From Paludibacteraceae bacterium (lineage in GTDB: Bacteria; Bacteroidota; Bacteroidia; Bacteroidales; Paludibacteraceae), in contig CAJOFU010000030.1 in assembly GCA_905233935.1 (NCBI GenBank), forward strand, positions 1 through 33,385: 33,385 nt of DNA, given 5' to 3'. The translations under genes and the position numbers were made by a program. How positions within the stretch are numbered: position 1 is the stretch's first letter; every line of letters starts with the position of its first letter. The notes beneath the pieces are model-generated. The model was not told the origin of the DNA. It saw nothing but the letters and a program-made list of their open reading frames with translations, and made no database searches. Of this stretch, positions 15,191-23,509 are shown in pieces.

Positions 15191-16960
15191 ATGAAAAGAG
15201 TATTTTTATCGATTTTAGCGGTTCTTTGCGTAGCAGGTTTGCGTGCGCAGGAGGACAAGGTGCTGATGACCATCGACGGGAAGCCGGTGATGTTGTCGGA
15301 GTTCAAGTACATCTATGAGAAGAACAGCCAGGAAGCTGCCGGCGGTCAGAAGTCGCTGGAGGAGTATCTGGATCTGTTTGTGAACTTCAAGCTGAAAGTG
15401 ACGGAAGCCGAGCACCGCGGTATAGATACCACGGCAGCGTTCCTGAAGGAGTTGAAGGGTTACCGTGCGCAAGCCACGCCGAAGTACCTGACGGACAACG
15501 ATGCACTGGAAGAACTTATCCGCCGTACGTACGAGTGGCAGATGGTTGACCGCCGTGTGGCACATATCGCTATCGAGTGCCCGATGAATGCCGATTCCGC
15601 CGCAACGGCTGAGGCTTTGGCAAAGATTAACGATGCACGTGTGCGTGTGACGTTAGGCAAGCCGGTTATTACGAAGAGTAACCGTGGCCGTGTATCGCGC
15701 TTGCAGAAAGAGGATTTCAAGGCTGTGGCTTTAGAGGTTTCCACCGATCCGGGCGTGAAAGAGACGCAAGGCGAACTGGGTTGGATCAGTCCTTTCCGCT
15801 TCGTTTATCCGTTTGAGAAAGCCGTATATACAACTCCGGTAGGCGAGGTGACCGAAGTGTTCCGTAGCCCGTACGGATTCCACATTGCTTTGGTAGAGGA
15901 AGAACGCCCGCACGAGGAGGTTCAGGCTTCGCATATCATGAAAGCTACGCCTCGCGGTGACAGCTTGGCAGCTGTGCGTGCAAAGGCGGAGATTGACTCG
16001 ATCTATCAGCTTGTTATTCAGCCTGATGCCAAGTTCGACGAGTTGGCACGCGAGTTGTCGGACGACAAGGGTTCGGCTATGCGTGGCGGCAGTCTGGGCT
16101 GGTTCGGTCACGGCGCGATGGTTAAGCCGTTTGAGGACGCCGTGTTCGGCTTGAAGAACGTGGGCGACATAAGCGAGCCGTTTGCGTCCCGTTTCGGCTG
16201 GCACATCGCCAAGTTGGACGGTAAGCGCGGGATGCTTCCGTTTGAGGAGGTGAAAGAAGATATCAAGAAACGCGTACAACGCGACGAGCGCTCGAAAGAG
16301 GTGAAAGAGAGTTTCATCGCCAAGACGCGCGCCGAGTATAACCTGCCGGCAGAGATGAGCGATGCCGATGTGATGGCTTACGCCGACGAACATCTGGAGG
16401 CAAAGTACCCCGAACTGGCACGTCTGGTGCAGGAGTATCATGACGGTATCTTGCTGTTCGATGTATCGCTGGAGGAAGTTTGGGACAAGGCTGCCAAGGA
16501 TACAGCAGGTTTGGTTGCGTTCTTCAACGAGAACAAGAAAAACTACACGTGGGATGAACCGCGCTTCAAAGGTTTGGTGGTTTATTGCAAAGACAAACAG
16601 ACCCTGAAAGCCGCACAACGTATTGTCAAACAAGCCCAGCCGGACTCGGTGATGAGTTACCTGAAACGTCTGAATACTGACAGCGTGAAGTACGTGCGTG
16701 TGGAGCAAGGTTTGTGGACGAAAGGTCGCAACGGCGCTATCGACAAGTTCGGCTTCAAGGACAAGAAAGCCGAGTACAAGGCTGACGAGAATCTGCCGGA
16801 GGTGTTCGTCAGCGGCAAGGTGCTGAAGGGTGCTGAGGTTTATACGGATGACAGAAACCGTGTGACGAATGATTATCAGGAGTATCTGGATGCCAAGTGG
16901 ATTGAGGTGCTTAAAGCCAAATATCCGGTTGTCATCAATCGAGATGTCCTGAATGAATAG
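15191..16960 (+). CDS. Periplasmic parvulin-type peptidyl-prolyl isomerase (SurA/PpiD-like)
   Basis: A 589-residue protein with a signal peptide (MKRVFLSILAVLCVAGLRAQ). It catalyses cis-trans isomerisation of prolyl bonds and probably chaperones outer-membrane proteins in the periplasm. An N-terminal chaperone-like helical part (residues 20-115) precedes two rotamase (PpiC) domains, about 118-238 and 240-350. Both show the G-x-L-G-W...P-F-E-x-A-V...S-P/R-F/Y-G-F/W-H-I signature; the second (G-G-S-L-G-W-F, R-F-G-W-H-I-A-K-L) is the better conserved. The C-terminal ~240 residues resemble the extra domain of the Bacteroidota family. It overlaps gldG by 8 bp, so the two are probably translationally coupled. 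A link between this folding factor and outer-membrane cargo in the operon is inferred. Confidence 0.9.
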   Translation: MKRVFLSILAVLCVAGLRAQEDKVLMTIDGKPVMLSEFKYIYEKNSQEAAGGQKSLEEYLDLFVNFKLKVTEAEHRGIDTTAAFLKELKGYRAQATPKYLTDNDALEELIRRTYEWQMVDRRVAHIAIECPMNADSAATAEALAKINDARVRVTLGKPVITKSNRGRVSRLQKEDFKAVALEVSTDPGVKETQGELGWISPFRFVYPFEKAVYTTPVGEVTEVFRSPYGFHIALVEEERPHEEVQASHIMKATPRGDSLAAVRAKAEIDSIYQLVIQPDAKFDELARELSDDKGSAMRGGSLGWFGHGAMVKPFEDAVFGLKNVGDISEPFASRFGWHIAKLDGKRGMLPFEEVKEDIKKRVQRDERSKEVKESFIAKTRAEYNLPAEMSDADVMAYADEHLEAKYPELARLVQEYHDGILLFDVSLEEVWDKAAKDTAGLVAFFNENKKNYTWDEPRFKGLVVYCKDKQTLKAAQRIVKQAQPDSVMSYLKRLNTDSVKYVRVEQGLWTKGRNGAIDKFGFKDKKAEYKADENLPEVFVSGKVLKGAEVYTDDRNRVTNDYQEYLDAKWIEVLKAKYPVVINRDVLNE

Positions 16961-18569
16961 GATGCGACAACGCAAGGGATACATAATAGGTTTGACATGT
17001 ATGGTGCTACTGGGTGTGGCATCATACATGTATCCGTTGCGTTGGGATCTGACGCAGGATAAGCGGTACAGTCTGGGCGAGGCAACAAAATCGTTGCTTC
17101 GCGGGCTGGATGAGCCGATAGAGGTTGAGGTGCTGCTGACGGGTGATCTGAACAGCGGGTTCAGGCGACTAAAGCGTGCAACGGTTGAACTGACGGATGA
17201 GATGAGCCGTTACGGCAAGGTGCGACTGATCGAGCCGCAGGAAGGCAGCACGGATGACTTGCAGCCTACGGTGATTCATGAGCGTGAGCAGAATGGCAAA
17301 ACCGTGCAACAGATGGTCTTTCCGTACGCGCGCATACGTTACGCGAACCGCCAGACGGTTGTGCCGCTGCTGAAGAACAACCGAGCGTTGAACGGCGAGC
17401 AGAATCTGAACAAAAGCATTGAGAGCTTGGAGTACGCGTTTGCCGAGGCGATACACAGTATCAGCCGCGAGACGATAGCAAGAATAGCGTTCTTGGAGGG
17501 TCACGGCGAGCTGGATGAAGCGGATGTATATGACGTGAGCCGTCAACTGAGCCGGTACTTCGACGTGGATCGAGGCGCGTTGTCGGATGACGTGCAGGCA
17601 TTGAGACCATACAAGGTGGTGATTATAGCCGCGCCGCAAGAGCCGCTGAGTGAGCAGGACAAGTATATCCTCGACCAGTACGTGATGCACGGCGGACGAG
17701 TGCTGTGGGCGTTGGACGGAGTGCGACTTTCCGAAGATATGCTGTCAGAGAACGGCTTGACACCGGTTATTGCGCTCGATCTGAAGTTGACGGATATGTT
17801 ATTCCGTTACGGCGTCAGGATCAACCCTGTGCTGGTGCAAGACTTGCAATGTCTGACTGTGCCGGTGGATGTATCGGGTACGGCAGGAGAGGCGCAGTAT
17901 CAGCCTATGCCGTGGACGTTTGCTCCGCTGCTGCTGACATCAAGCAGCTCGCCTGTGACGAAGGATGTGATGCAGGTGAGCAGCGTGTTTGCCTCAACGA
18001 TTGATACCGTAGGCGGAAGCGATATACAGAAAGAAGTGTTGCTGGCAACGAGTACGGCATCGCGGCAGACGCATGCTCCTGCGGAGATTGATCTGAATAA
18101 CTTGCGCATTGATCCACAACTGTTCGGTTCGGCATATCTGCCGGTGGCTGTAAGGCTGGAAGGAGAGTTTCCGTCGGTGTTTGCGCACCGGATGATTCCC
18201 GAAGGGCTGAGCGACACCGAACGGCTGGATCGGTCAGTGAAGACCCGGCAACTGGTTGTGGCATCGGGTAGCGTGCTACAGAATCACTGGCAACAAGGGC
18301 AACCTCTGCCAGTAGGTTATGACCGCTATTCGGGTATTCAGTTCGGCAACAGGGATTTTGTGGTGAATGCGGTGCTCGATTTGGCGGACGACAGCGGGTT
18401 GATAGCCCTGCGCGAGAAGACAATCCTGCTGCGGCTGCTGAATGACAGGAAGGCGCATGAGAGCCGGCAACTGATCCAGACGGTGAGCGTTGTGACGCCG
18501 CTGCTGCTGATAGGACTGTTGGCTATGAGCGTTTGGATGATACGAAGAAGAAAATATATATTGTCATGA
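16953..18569 (+). CDS. gldG: Gliding-motility ABC transporter auxiliary protein GldG
   Basis: A 538-residue GldG, a component of the GldA-F-G ABC transporter associated with gliding and surface-protein function in Bacteroidota. The N-terminal membrane segment (residues ~11-28) is followed by the signature R-W-D-L-T-Q-D-K-R-Y-S-L and then P-I-E-V-E-V-L-L-T-G-D-L. A central A-F-L-E-G-H-G-E-L-D-E motif leads to a GATase-like region (V-V-I-I-A-A-P, M-H-G-G-R-V-L-W). A second membrane segment sits near residues 512-530 with a basic end (MIRRRKYILS). GldF, normally encoded next to GldG, is not in the window; the gene before it is the parvulin chaperone. It overlaps the next gene by ATGA. Confidence 0.88.
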   Translation: MNRMRQRKGYIIGLTCMVLLGVASYMYPLRWDLTQDKRYSLGEATKSLLRGLDEPIEVEVLLTGDLNSGFRRLKRATVELTDEMSRYGKVRLIEPQEGSTDDLQPTVIHEREQNGKTVQQMVFPYARIRYANRQTVVPLLKNNRALNGEQNLNKSIESLEYAFAEAIHSISRETIARIAFLEGHGELDEADVYDVSRQLSRYFDVDRGALSDDVQALRPYKVVIIAAPQEPLSEQDKYILDQYVMHGGRVLWALDGVRLSEDMLSENGLTPVIALDLKLTDMLFRYGVRINPVLVQDLQCLTVPVDVSGTAGEAQYQPMPWTFAPLLLTSSSSPVTKDVMQVSSVFASTIDTVGGSDIQKEVLLATSTASRQTHAPAEIDLNNLRIDPQLFGSAYLPVAVRLEGEFPSVFAHRMIPEGLSDTERLDRSVKTRQLVVASGSVLQNHWQQGQPLPVGYDRYSGIQFGNRDFVVNAVLDLADDSGLIALREKTILLRLLNDRKAHESRQLIQTVSVVTPLLLIGLLAMSVWMIRRRKYILS

Positions 18570-20056
18570 AACGGATACTACTATATGGTTTGCTGCTTGC
18601 GGCAATGAGCATGCAAGCGCAGGAAGTTTTGCCCTATCCGATGGATACGATAGACGGCAAGGTCTATTACCGTTACAAAGTGGAGAAGAGCATCGGTCTG
18701 TACCGAATCAGTAAGAATTTCGGTGTGTCGCAGGAAGCCATCTTGCTGGCTAATCCTGACCTGAGAACCCGTGGTCTGACCTTTGAGGAGGTAATACGTA
18801 TTCCGACCGACCTGCCTGCTACGCCGAGCGTGAAGCAGGAGGTGATTGAGGAGCCTGTGAAGGTGGTGGAAACTGTAGAAGAACCCAAGACAGAGGAAGT
18901 TGTAGAGACGCCGGTAGCACCGGTGACTCCGGAAAATCCGGAATCTGTAGAACCCCTAGATACCATTGGAGCCTTAGATTCCTTAGTTACTCCGACGACT
19001 CCGGCTGATACGATGCCGGTGATAGAGTACACGGATACGGTGCGGTTGGTATATATGTTGCCGTTGCAGGCAGAGACTGCGCATCGTAATCCGCTAATCG
19101 ACAGGTTCTATGACTTCTATGCCGGTTCGTTGTTGGCGTTGAAGCATCATGATCCGGTGTGGACGGATAGTTTGGGTGCGCTACATGCGACGTACTATGA
19201 GGTGCGTACGTACGATATAGGCAAGTTCGGCAGCGAAGTCAGCCAACTGATAGACTCGGGTGCTTTGGCTAATGTGGATGCGTTCGTGGGACCAGCCTAT
19301 GCCAAACCCGTAGAGGTGCTGTCGGCTTATACCCAGGAGCACGGGATACCTATGATGGTGCCGTTCCTGCCGAGCTTGGCACCTGCGGATAAGAAGAACC
19401 CTAACCTGTTGAAGTTCAACCCTGCGGATGAGATCCAGACACATGCGCTCATGCAATATCTGGATACGATGCGTACGCAGATCAATATCGTGCAGGTGGA
19501 TGCGTATAACGACAAAATGGATTACTCGCTGGGTATCCGCAGTCTGCGTGACAGTATCAAGGCGCGCCGTTTGCCGACGACGCATACTACGATTAGGCAG
19601 ATCCTTGCGGATTCGGTAGGTGCGGCGTTGAAGGACAGTGTGGAGAATATCCTGCTCTTCCACTCGGAGCGTTACTCGAATGTGCAACTGCTGATGCCTT
19701 ATCTGCTATCCGGCAGACGCGGCAAGCAGCTGACTTTATTGAGCCAATATGCATGGCAGAGTGAGCGCATCTTGCTGCCGCAACTGTTCACCACAGTGTT
19801 CCGTACGCCTGACAAAGAGGCGATGGTTCGTTATGAGCAGGATTTTGCGCAGTATTTCGGTCATCAGTTGTCGTCCACCCAGCCGCGTTACGACTTGTTG
19901 GGATATGATTTGACGGGATATATGTTGGAGGCGTTGAAAGACGGCACGTTCCACACCTTGGATGATTTGTACGAAGGATTACAGTCGTCAATACTGTTCT
20001 CTGAAACTCAGAATGGCGGATACGAGAATACACATATTGTCATCGAGAGGCGTTAA
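18566..20056 (+). CDS. LysM domain plus periplasmic-binding-like protein
   Basis: A 496-residue exported protein. The start at ATG 18566 is chosen because it gives a signal peptide (MKRILLYGLLLAAMSMQAQ) and an ATGA overlap with gldG. Residues ~36-80 form a LysM peptidoglycan-binding domain (Y-R-Y-K-V-E-K-S-I-G-L-Y-R-I-S-K-N-F, with N-P-D-L-R-T-R-G). A Pro/Glu/Val/Thr-rich linker (~85-160) follows. Residues ~165-480 resemble a type I periplasmic-binding (amino-acid ABC substrate-binding) fold: V-Y-M-L-P-L-Q at the first strand, F-V-G-P-A-Y, and H-G-I-P-M-M-V-P-F. It probably binds cell wall and a partner or ligand in the periplasm; the ligand is unknown. The linker DNA has mild repeats but no clean array. 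Confidence 0.82.
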   Translation: MKRILLYGLLLAAMSMQAQEVLPYPMDTIDGKVYYRYKVEKSIGLYRISKNFGVSQEAILLANPDLRTRGLTFEEVIRIPTDLPATPSVKQEVIEEPVKVVETVEEPKTEEVVETPVAPVTPENPESVEPLDTIGALDSLVTPTTPADTMPVIEYTDTVRLVYMLPLQAETAHRNPLIDRFYDFYAGSLLALKHHDPVWTDSLGALHATYYEVRTYDIGKFGSEVSQLIDSGALANVDAFVGPAYAKPVEVLSAYTQEHGIPMMVPFLPSLAPADKKNPNLLKFNPADEIQTHALMQYLDTMRTQINIVQVDAYNDKMDYSLGIRSLRDSIKARRLPTTHTTIRQILADSVGAALKDSVENILLFHSERYSNVQLLMPYLLSGRRGKQLTLLSQYAWQSERILLPQLFTTVFRTPDKEAMVRYEQDFAQYFGHQLSSTQPRYDLLGYDLTGYMLEALKDGTFHTLDDLYEGLQSSILFSETQNGGYENTHIVIERR

Positions 20057-20699
20057 GCTGCTGTTGTTGTTGCTGTTGGCAGGTATCCGCCTGTCAGCCC
20101 AACCGCGTCTGGAGCATGCGGAGATGTTCGTAGGCGCGTACGGCGGCGTAACAATGTCAACGGTGTTCTTCTCGCCGAAGGTGTCGGGAATGAGCGATCT
20201 GTTGAAGTGGCCCTTGAGTTGGAACGCCGGTGCGGTGTTCCGCTACGGTGCGCACAAGGTCTGCTCCATCCAAGTGGAGGCAGGTTATGCGCAACGAGGT
20301 TGGCGCGAGTATTCGTCGGCAGGAGAATATGACTACTACAGAAAACTGCATTACATCCAAGTGCCGGTGTTAGCGCACATCCATTTCGGAGGAAAACATG
20401 TGCAGGGATTTGTGAATGTGGGACCACAGATAGGGTATTGTTTAGGCTCGCAGGAGTCAGGAACGAAGCAAAGTACGTCAGTATATCAATATCGGGATAT
20501 AGATCACGCCTTTGATTGGGGATTAGCCGGAGGTTTGGGTGTATATGGTATGCACAGGAAAGCCGGTGTCTTCCAGTTGGAAGCACGAGTTCACTATAGT
20601 TTTGGCAGTATATACAACAACGCACGAGCAGAACATTTTGCTTCGTCGAATATGTTTACGGTCAGCGTGAACTTTGCATATTTGTGGCAGATTAGGTAA
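20013..20699 (+). CDS. Outer-membrane beta-barrel protein (PorT-family-like)
   Basis: A 228-residue protein. ATG 20013 is used; TTG 20037 is a strong alternative because it gives a shorter, cleaner signal peptide (S-S-R-G-V-K then seven Leu). The mature protein starts A-Q-P-R-L-E-H-A-E-M-F-V-G-A-Y-G-G and has alternating aromatic/hydrophobic strands (V-E-A-G-Y-A-Q-R-G-W, Y-I-Q-V-P-V-L-A-H-I-H-F-G, V-N-V-G-P-Q-I-G-Y) typical of the outer-membrane beta-barrel family called 'porT' or OMP_b-brl_2. The final strand ends in an aromatic-containing segment (F-A-Y-L-W-Q-I-R). It overlaps the preceding gene by 44 bp and is part of the same envelope operon. It should not be equated with the true type IX secretion protein PorT on this evidence. 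Confidence 0.78.
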   Translation: MADTRIHILSSRGVKLLLLLLLAGIRLSAQPRLEHAEMFVGAYGGVTMSTVFFSPKVSGMSDLLKWPLSWNAGAVFRYGAHKVCSIQVEAGYAQRGWREYSSAGEYDYYRKLHYIQVPVLAHIHFGGKHVQGFVNVGPQIGYCLGSQESGTKQSTSVYQYRDIDHAFDWGLAGGLGVYGMHRKAGVFQLEARVHYSFGSIYNNARAEHFASSNMFTVSVNFAYLWQIR

Positions 20700-20713
20700 A
20701 TGAGAGTCAAAAA

Positions 20714-20769
20714 CTCGGCGGAAAGAGCACCCCACTGCTCAGGCTTGCGGAGACCCCGGGCGCGCCGAG
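20714..20769 (+). other. GC-rich structured leader before the GT9 gene
   Basis: The gap between the barrel gene and the TTG start at 20780 is markedly GC-rich. Outer arms CTCGGCG (20714-20720) and CGCCGAG (20763-20769) can pair, with an inner hairpin GAGCA/TGCTC (20725-20729 and 20736-20740). A 27-codon open frame (20700-20783) runs through it and its TGA overlaps the TTG start as TTGA. It may be a regulatory leader or coupling peptide; this is inference. Confidence 0.35.
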
Positions 20770-20779
20770 AGCCGAACAG

Positions 20780-21805
20780 TTGAAAGAGAAGAAGATATAT
20801 ATTATCCTGAGACTATCGTCGCTGAGCAATGTGGCGATGCTGGTGCCGGTGGTGGCTGAGTTGAGTCAGGCGAACCCTGACGATACGTTTGTCGTTATGG
20901 CTTTGAAGCCATTGGCGGATCTGTTTCACGGATTACCGAATGTCCGTTACCATGAGGTGGATCATGAGGTAGAACACGGTCACGGTTTGCTCGGACTATA
21001 CAGGCAGATCAGGTCTTATCAGCCGACGCAGGTGTTTGACTTGCAAGATGACAGGCGCACGCGTGTGCTGCGGCTGTTGTTGTGGCTAAACAAGGTGCCG
21101 GTGAGCACGATCTATGCCGGTCGTCGTGAGCACGTAGCCCTAATCAGAGCAGGGTATGAGCAGTCCTCACCGCTCAAACCCGAGGCAGAGCGTTATGCTG
21201 ATACGTTCAAGGCCGGCAGGATGATGCTGACCGATGATGAATGGTTGGTGCCGGTTAATCTGACGGGAGCGGAAAAAGTGGAACAGGTGTTCGGCAAGAA
21301 AGAGAGTAGATGGATAGGTATAGCGCCGTTTGCCAAACATCAGTCGAACATGCTGCCCTACAGGACGATGAAGGAGGTGATCGGTTATTATGCTCAGCAG
21401 CCGGATACGCGGGTGTTCCTGTTCGGCGCAGGGCATATAGAGGCGGAAATGCTCAGGCAATGGGCATCATTGTGGGAGAATGTGGAGAGTGTGACCGACC
21501 AGTTGGCGCTGGATGGCGAACTCGAACTGATGCGGCAGATAGACGGCTTGCTGTGTATGGATTCCGCCAACCAACATCTGGCAACATTGGTGGGCTGCAA
21601 TACGCTGAGTATATGGTGCGGTACGCATCCGTATATGGGTTTTGCCGCACAGAGCAAAACGAATCAGACACTATCGCTGCCCGTTAGCTGCCGTCCGTGT
21701 ACGGTGCACGGCACAGAGATATGTGTGTATCGCAACTTTGCGTGCAAGGCACTCACGGTTGACATGATTACCGAGCGATTCGACGCCGTAATTAACACGA
21801 AGTAA
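20780..21805 (+). CDS. Glycosyltransferase family 9 (heptosyltransferase-like)
   Basis: A 341-residue GT9 protein, expected to transfer heptose or a related sugar onto the lipopolysaccharide core at the cytoplasmic face of the inner membrane. The N-terminus has the family opening (I-I-L-R-L-S-S-L-S-N-V-A-M-L-V-P-V-V). The C-terminal half has the nucleotide-sugar-binding part (I-G-I-A-P-F-A-K-H, V-F-L-F-G-A-G, and C-M-D-S-A-N-Q-H-L-A-T-L-V-G before C-N-T-L-S-I-W-C-G-T-H-P). The start is TTG at 20780; no ATG or GTG precedes it in frame after the upstream gene. Its last codons and stop lie inside a 14-bp tandem array. Confidence 0.88.
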   Translation: MKEKKIYIILRLSSLSNVAMLVPVVAELSQANPDDTFVVMALKPLADLFHGLPNVRYHEVDHEVEHGHGLLGLYRQIRSYQPTQVFDLQDDRRTRVLRLLLWLNKVPVSTIYAGRREHVALIRAGYEQSSPLKPEAERYADTFKAGRMMLTDDEWLVPVNLTGAEKVEQVFGKKESRWIGIAPFAKHQSNMLPYRTMKEVIGYYAQQPDTRVFLFGAGHIEAEMLRQWASLWENVESVTDQLALDGELELMRQIDGLLCMDSANQHLATLVGCNTLSIWCGTHPYMGFAAQSKTNQTLSLPVSCRPCTVHGTEICVYRNFACKALTVDMITERFDAVINTK

Positions 21806-21850
21806 CCAACTCGCAGTCACCAACACAAAGTAACTAACACGAAGTAACAA
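21795..21850 (+). repeat. 14-bp tandem array spanning a stop codon
   Basis: Four 14-bp words: acacgaagtaacca, actcgcagtcacca, acacaaagtaacta, acacgaagtaacaa. The first contains the TAA (21803-21805) that ends the glycosyltransferase, so the array begins in coding DNA and fills the gap to parA. Each word can be read as two related 7-bp halves. Confidence 0.85.
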
Positions 21851-21859
21851 ACATTGAAT

Positions 21860-22618
21860 ATGACAAGAATAATTGCATTAGCTAATCAAAAAGGTGGTGT
21901 GGGAAAGACCACAACTGCCATCAATCTTTCTGCAGCCCTGGCAGCTGACGGCAAGCGTGTATTGCTGGTGGATGCCGACCCGCAGGCAAACGCCTCGTCA
22001 GGTCTTGGCGTAGAGATCCGCGAACTCGAAGCCTCGATCTACGAGTGTCTGGTCAACGGCATAGACCCGCATAAGGCTGTGATTGAGACTGAGGTGAAGA
22101 ACTTGCACCTTATCCCGTCGCATATCGATCTTGTGGGTGCGGAGATCGAGATGTTGAACCTGCCGGACAGAGAGCAACTGCTCAAGCGCGTACTGCAACA
22201 GGTGAAGAGTGATTACGACTATATACTGATCGACTGCTCGCCATCATTAGGATTGATCACCGTGAACGCGCTGACAGCGGCGGACAGCGTGATCATACCG
22301 GTACAGTGCGAGTTTTTTGCGCTGGAGGGTATAGCCAAACTACTGAACACGATCAAGATCATCAAGTCGCAACTGAATCCCGGACTGAATATTATGGGAT
22401 TTGTGCTGACGATGTATGACAATCGTCTGAGGTTGAGCAACCAAGTGCTCGAAGAGGTGAAACGCCACTTCGGCGACTTGGTGTTCCATAGCGTGATCGC
22501 CCGAAACGTGCGTCTGTCCGAGGCACCGAGCCACGGACAAACGATACTGGACTACGAACCGAAGTCGAAGGGTGCGTTGGCGTATAAGGCTCTCGCCAAG
22601 GAAGTGATGAAACGTTAA
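21860..22618 (+). CDS. parA: Chromosome-partitioning ATPase ParA (Soj)
   Basis: A 252-residue P-loop ATPase that works with ParB to segregate replicated chromosome origins. It has the deviant Walker A K-G-G-V-G-K-T-T (residues 11-18), D-A-D-P-Q-A-N-A-S-S-G-L, the Walker B-like Y-I-L-I-D-C-S-P-S-L-G and the C-terminal V-R-L-S-E-A-P-S-H-G. The length is usual for the chromosomal type without an N-terminal HTH. ATG 21860 is preferred over a TTG two codons upstream. parB follows after 45 bp that are filled by an 8-bp array. Confidence 0.95.
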   Translation: MTRIIALANQKGGVGKTTTAINLSAALAADGKRVLLVDADPQANASSGLGVEIRELEASIYECLVNGIDPHKAVIETEVKNLHLIPSHIDLVGAEIEMLNLPDREQLLKRVLQQVKSDYDYILIDCSPSLGLITVNALTAADSVIIPVQCEFFALEGIAKLLNTIKIIKSQLNPGLNIMGFVLTMYDNRLRLSNQVLEEVKRHFGDLVFHSVIARNVRLSEAPSHGQTILDYEPKSKGALAYKALAKEVMKR

Positions 22619-22620
22619 CC

Positions 22621-22660
22621 TCGATATATCGAAATATCGATAATCCGAAATATCGAAACA
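22621..22660 (+). repeat. 8-bp tandem array between parA and parB
   Basis: Five 8-bp words: tcgatata, tcgaaata, tcgataat, ccgaaata, tcgaaaca, directly after the parA stop and 3 bp before the parB ATG. The first two words recur in the same order at 29895-29910 in front of another gene. Confidence 0.85.
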
Positions 22661-22663
22661 AGT

Positions 22664-23506
22664 ATGAAGAAAACTACAGGATTAGGAAGAGGGCTGGATG
22701 CCCTGATAGATACATCGCATGTGATGACGGGCAACGCGAGCCGTATATCCGAAATTCCGCTGAGCGAGATCGTAGCTAACCCCAACCAGCCACGTCGAAC
22801 GTTTGACGAAGAGGCGTTGCAGGAGTTGGCAGACTCGATCCGCGAGCATGGCGTTATATCGCCTATCACGCTCAAGCAGAACGATGACGGCACGTACATG
22901 ATCATCGCCGGTGAGCGTCGTTACCGCGCAGCAAAGATGGCTGGACTGTACGATATACCCGCTTATGTGCGCACGGCAAAAGACGAGCAGGTAATGGAGT
23001 GGGCGCTGATCGAGAATATCCAGCGTGAGAACCTTGATGCCATAGAGATTGCGCTTGCTTACCAACGACTTATGGATGATTATGAGCTGACACAGGAACA
23101 GATGGCGGAACGTGTGGGCAAGAAACGTGCCACGGTAGCCAACTACCTGCGCTTGCTCAAACTCCCAGCCGAGGTGCAGATGGGTATCAAGGAACGCAAA
23201 CTCGATATGGGTCACGCCCGTGCAATCTTGGGCAGCACGTCGCCCGAGCAGCAGTTGTCGCTCTATCGCAGGATCATTGCCGAGGGACTGAGTGTGCGTC
23301 GCGTAGAAGAACTGGTGAGTGTGGGACAGCAGCAAGCCAAGACACTTCGTCAACCGAGGAAGAATGCGCGTTCGGCGTACCCGGCACAACAGATGTGGCT
23401 GGAACAGCGACTGCATCACCAAGTCAAGGTGAGTGACGGAAAGATCACCATTGCATTCAAGGACGAGCAGGAACTAAATACGATCATCGACCAATTACGC
23501 CAATAA
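22664..23506 (+). CDS. parB: Chromosome-partitioning protein ParB (Spo0J)
   Basis: A 280-residue ParB, which binds centromere-like parS sites, slides on DNA as a CTP-dependent clamp and stimulates ParA. The opening G-L-G-R-G-L-D-A-L-I is typical of chromosomal ParB. The N-terminal nuclease-like/CTP-binding domain has N-P-N-Q-P-R-R-T-F, S-I-R-E-H-G-V-I-S-P-I and G-E-R-R-Y-R-A-A. A helix-turn-helix (Y-E-L-T-Q-E-Q-M-A-E-R-V-G-K-K-R-A-T-V-A-N-Y-L-R) is followed by G-H-A-R-A-I-L and a short C-terminal dimerisation domain. No convincing parS palindrome was found in the window. It is followed after 3 bp by the DUF5683 gene. Confidence 0.95.
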   Translation: MKKTTGLGRGLDALIDTSHVMTGNASRISEIPLSEIVANPNQPRRTFDEEALQELADSIREHGVISPITLKQNDDGTYMIIAGERRYRAAKMAGLYDIPAYVRTAKDEQVMEWALIENIQRENLDAIEIALAYQRLMDDYELTQEQMAERVGKKRATVANYLRLLKLPAEVQMGIKERKLDMGHARAILGSTSPEQQLSLYRRIIAEGLSVRRVEELVSVGQQQAKTLRQPRKNARSAYPAQQMWLEQRLHHQVKVSDGKITIAFKDEQELNTIIDQLRQ

Positions 23507-23509
23507 GCA

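Noticed and set aside
15731..17029. Long minus-strand open frame opposite the parvulin gene.
   Set aside because: It is a shadow of a GC-rich coding region; the plus strand encodes a clearly recognisable two-domain isomerase.
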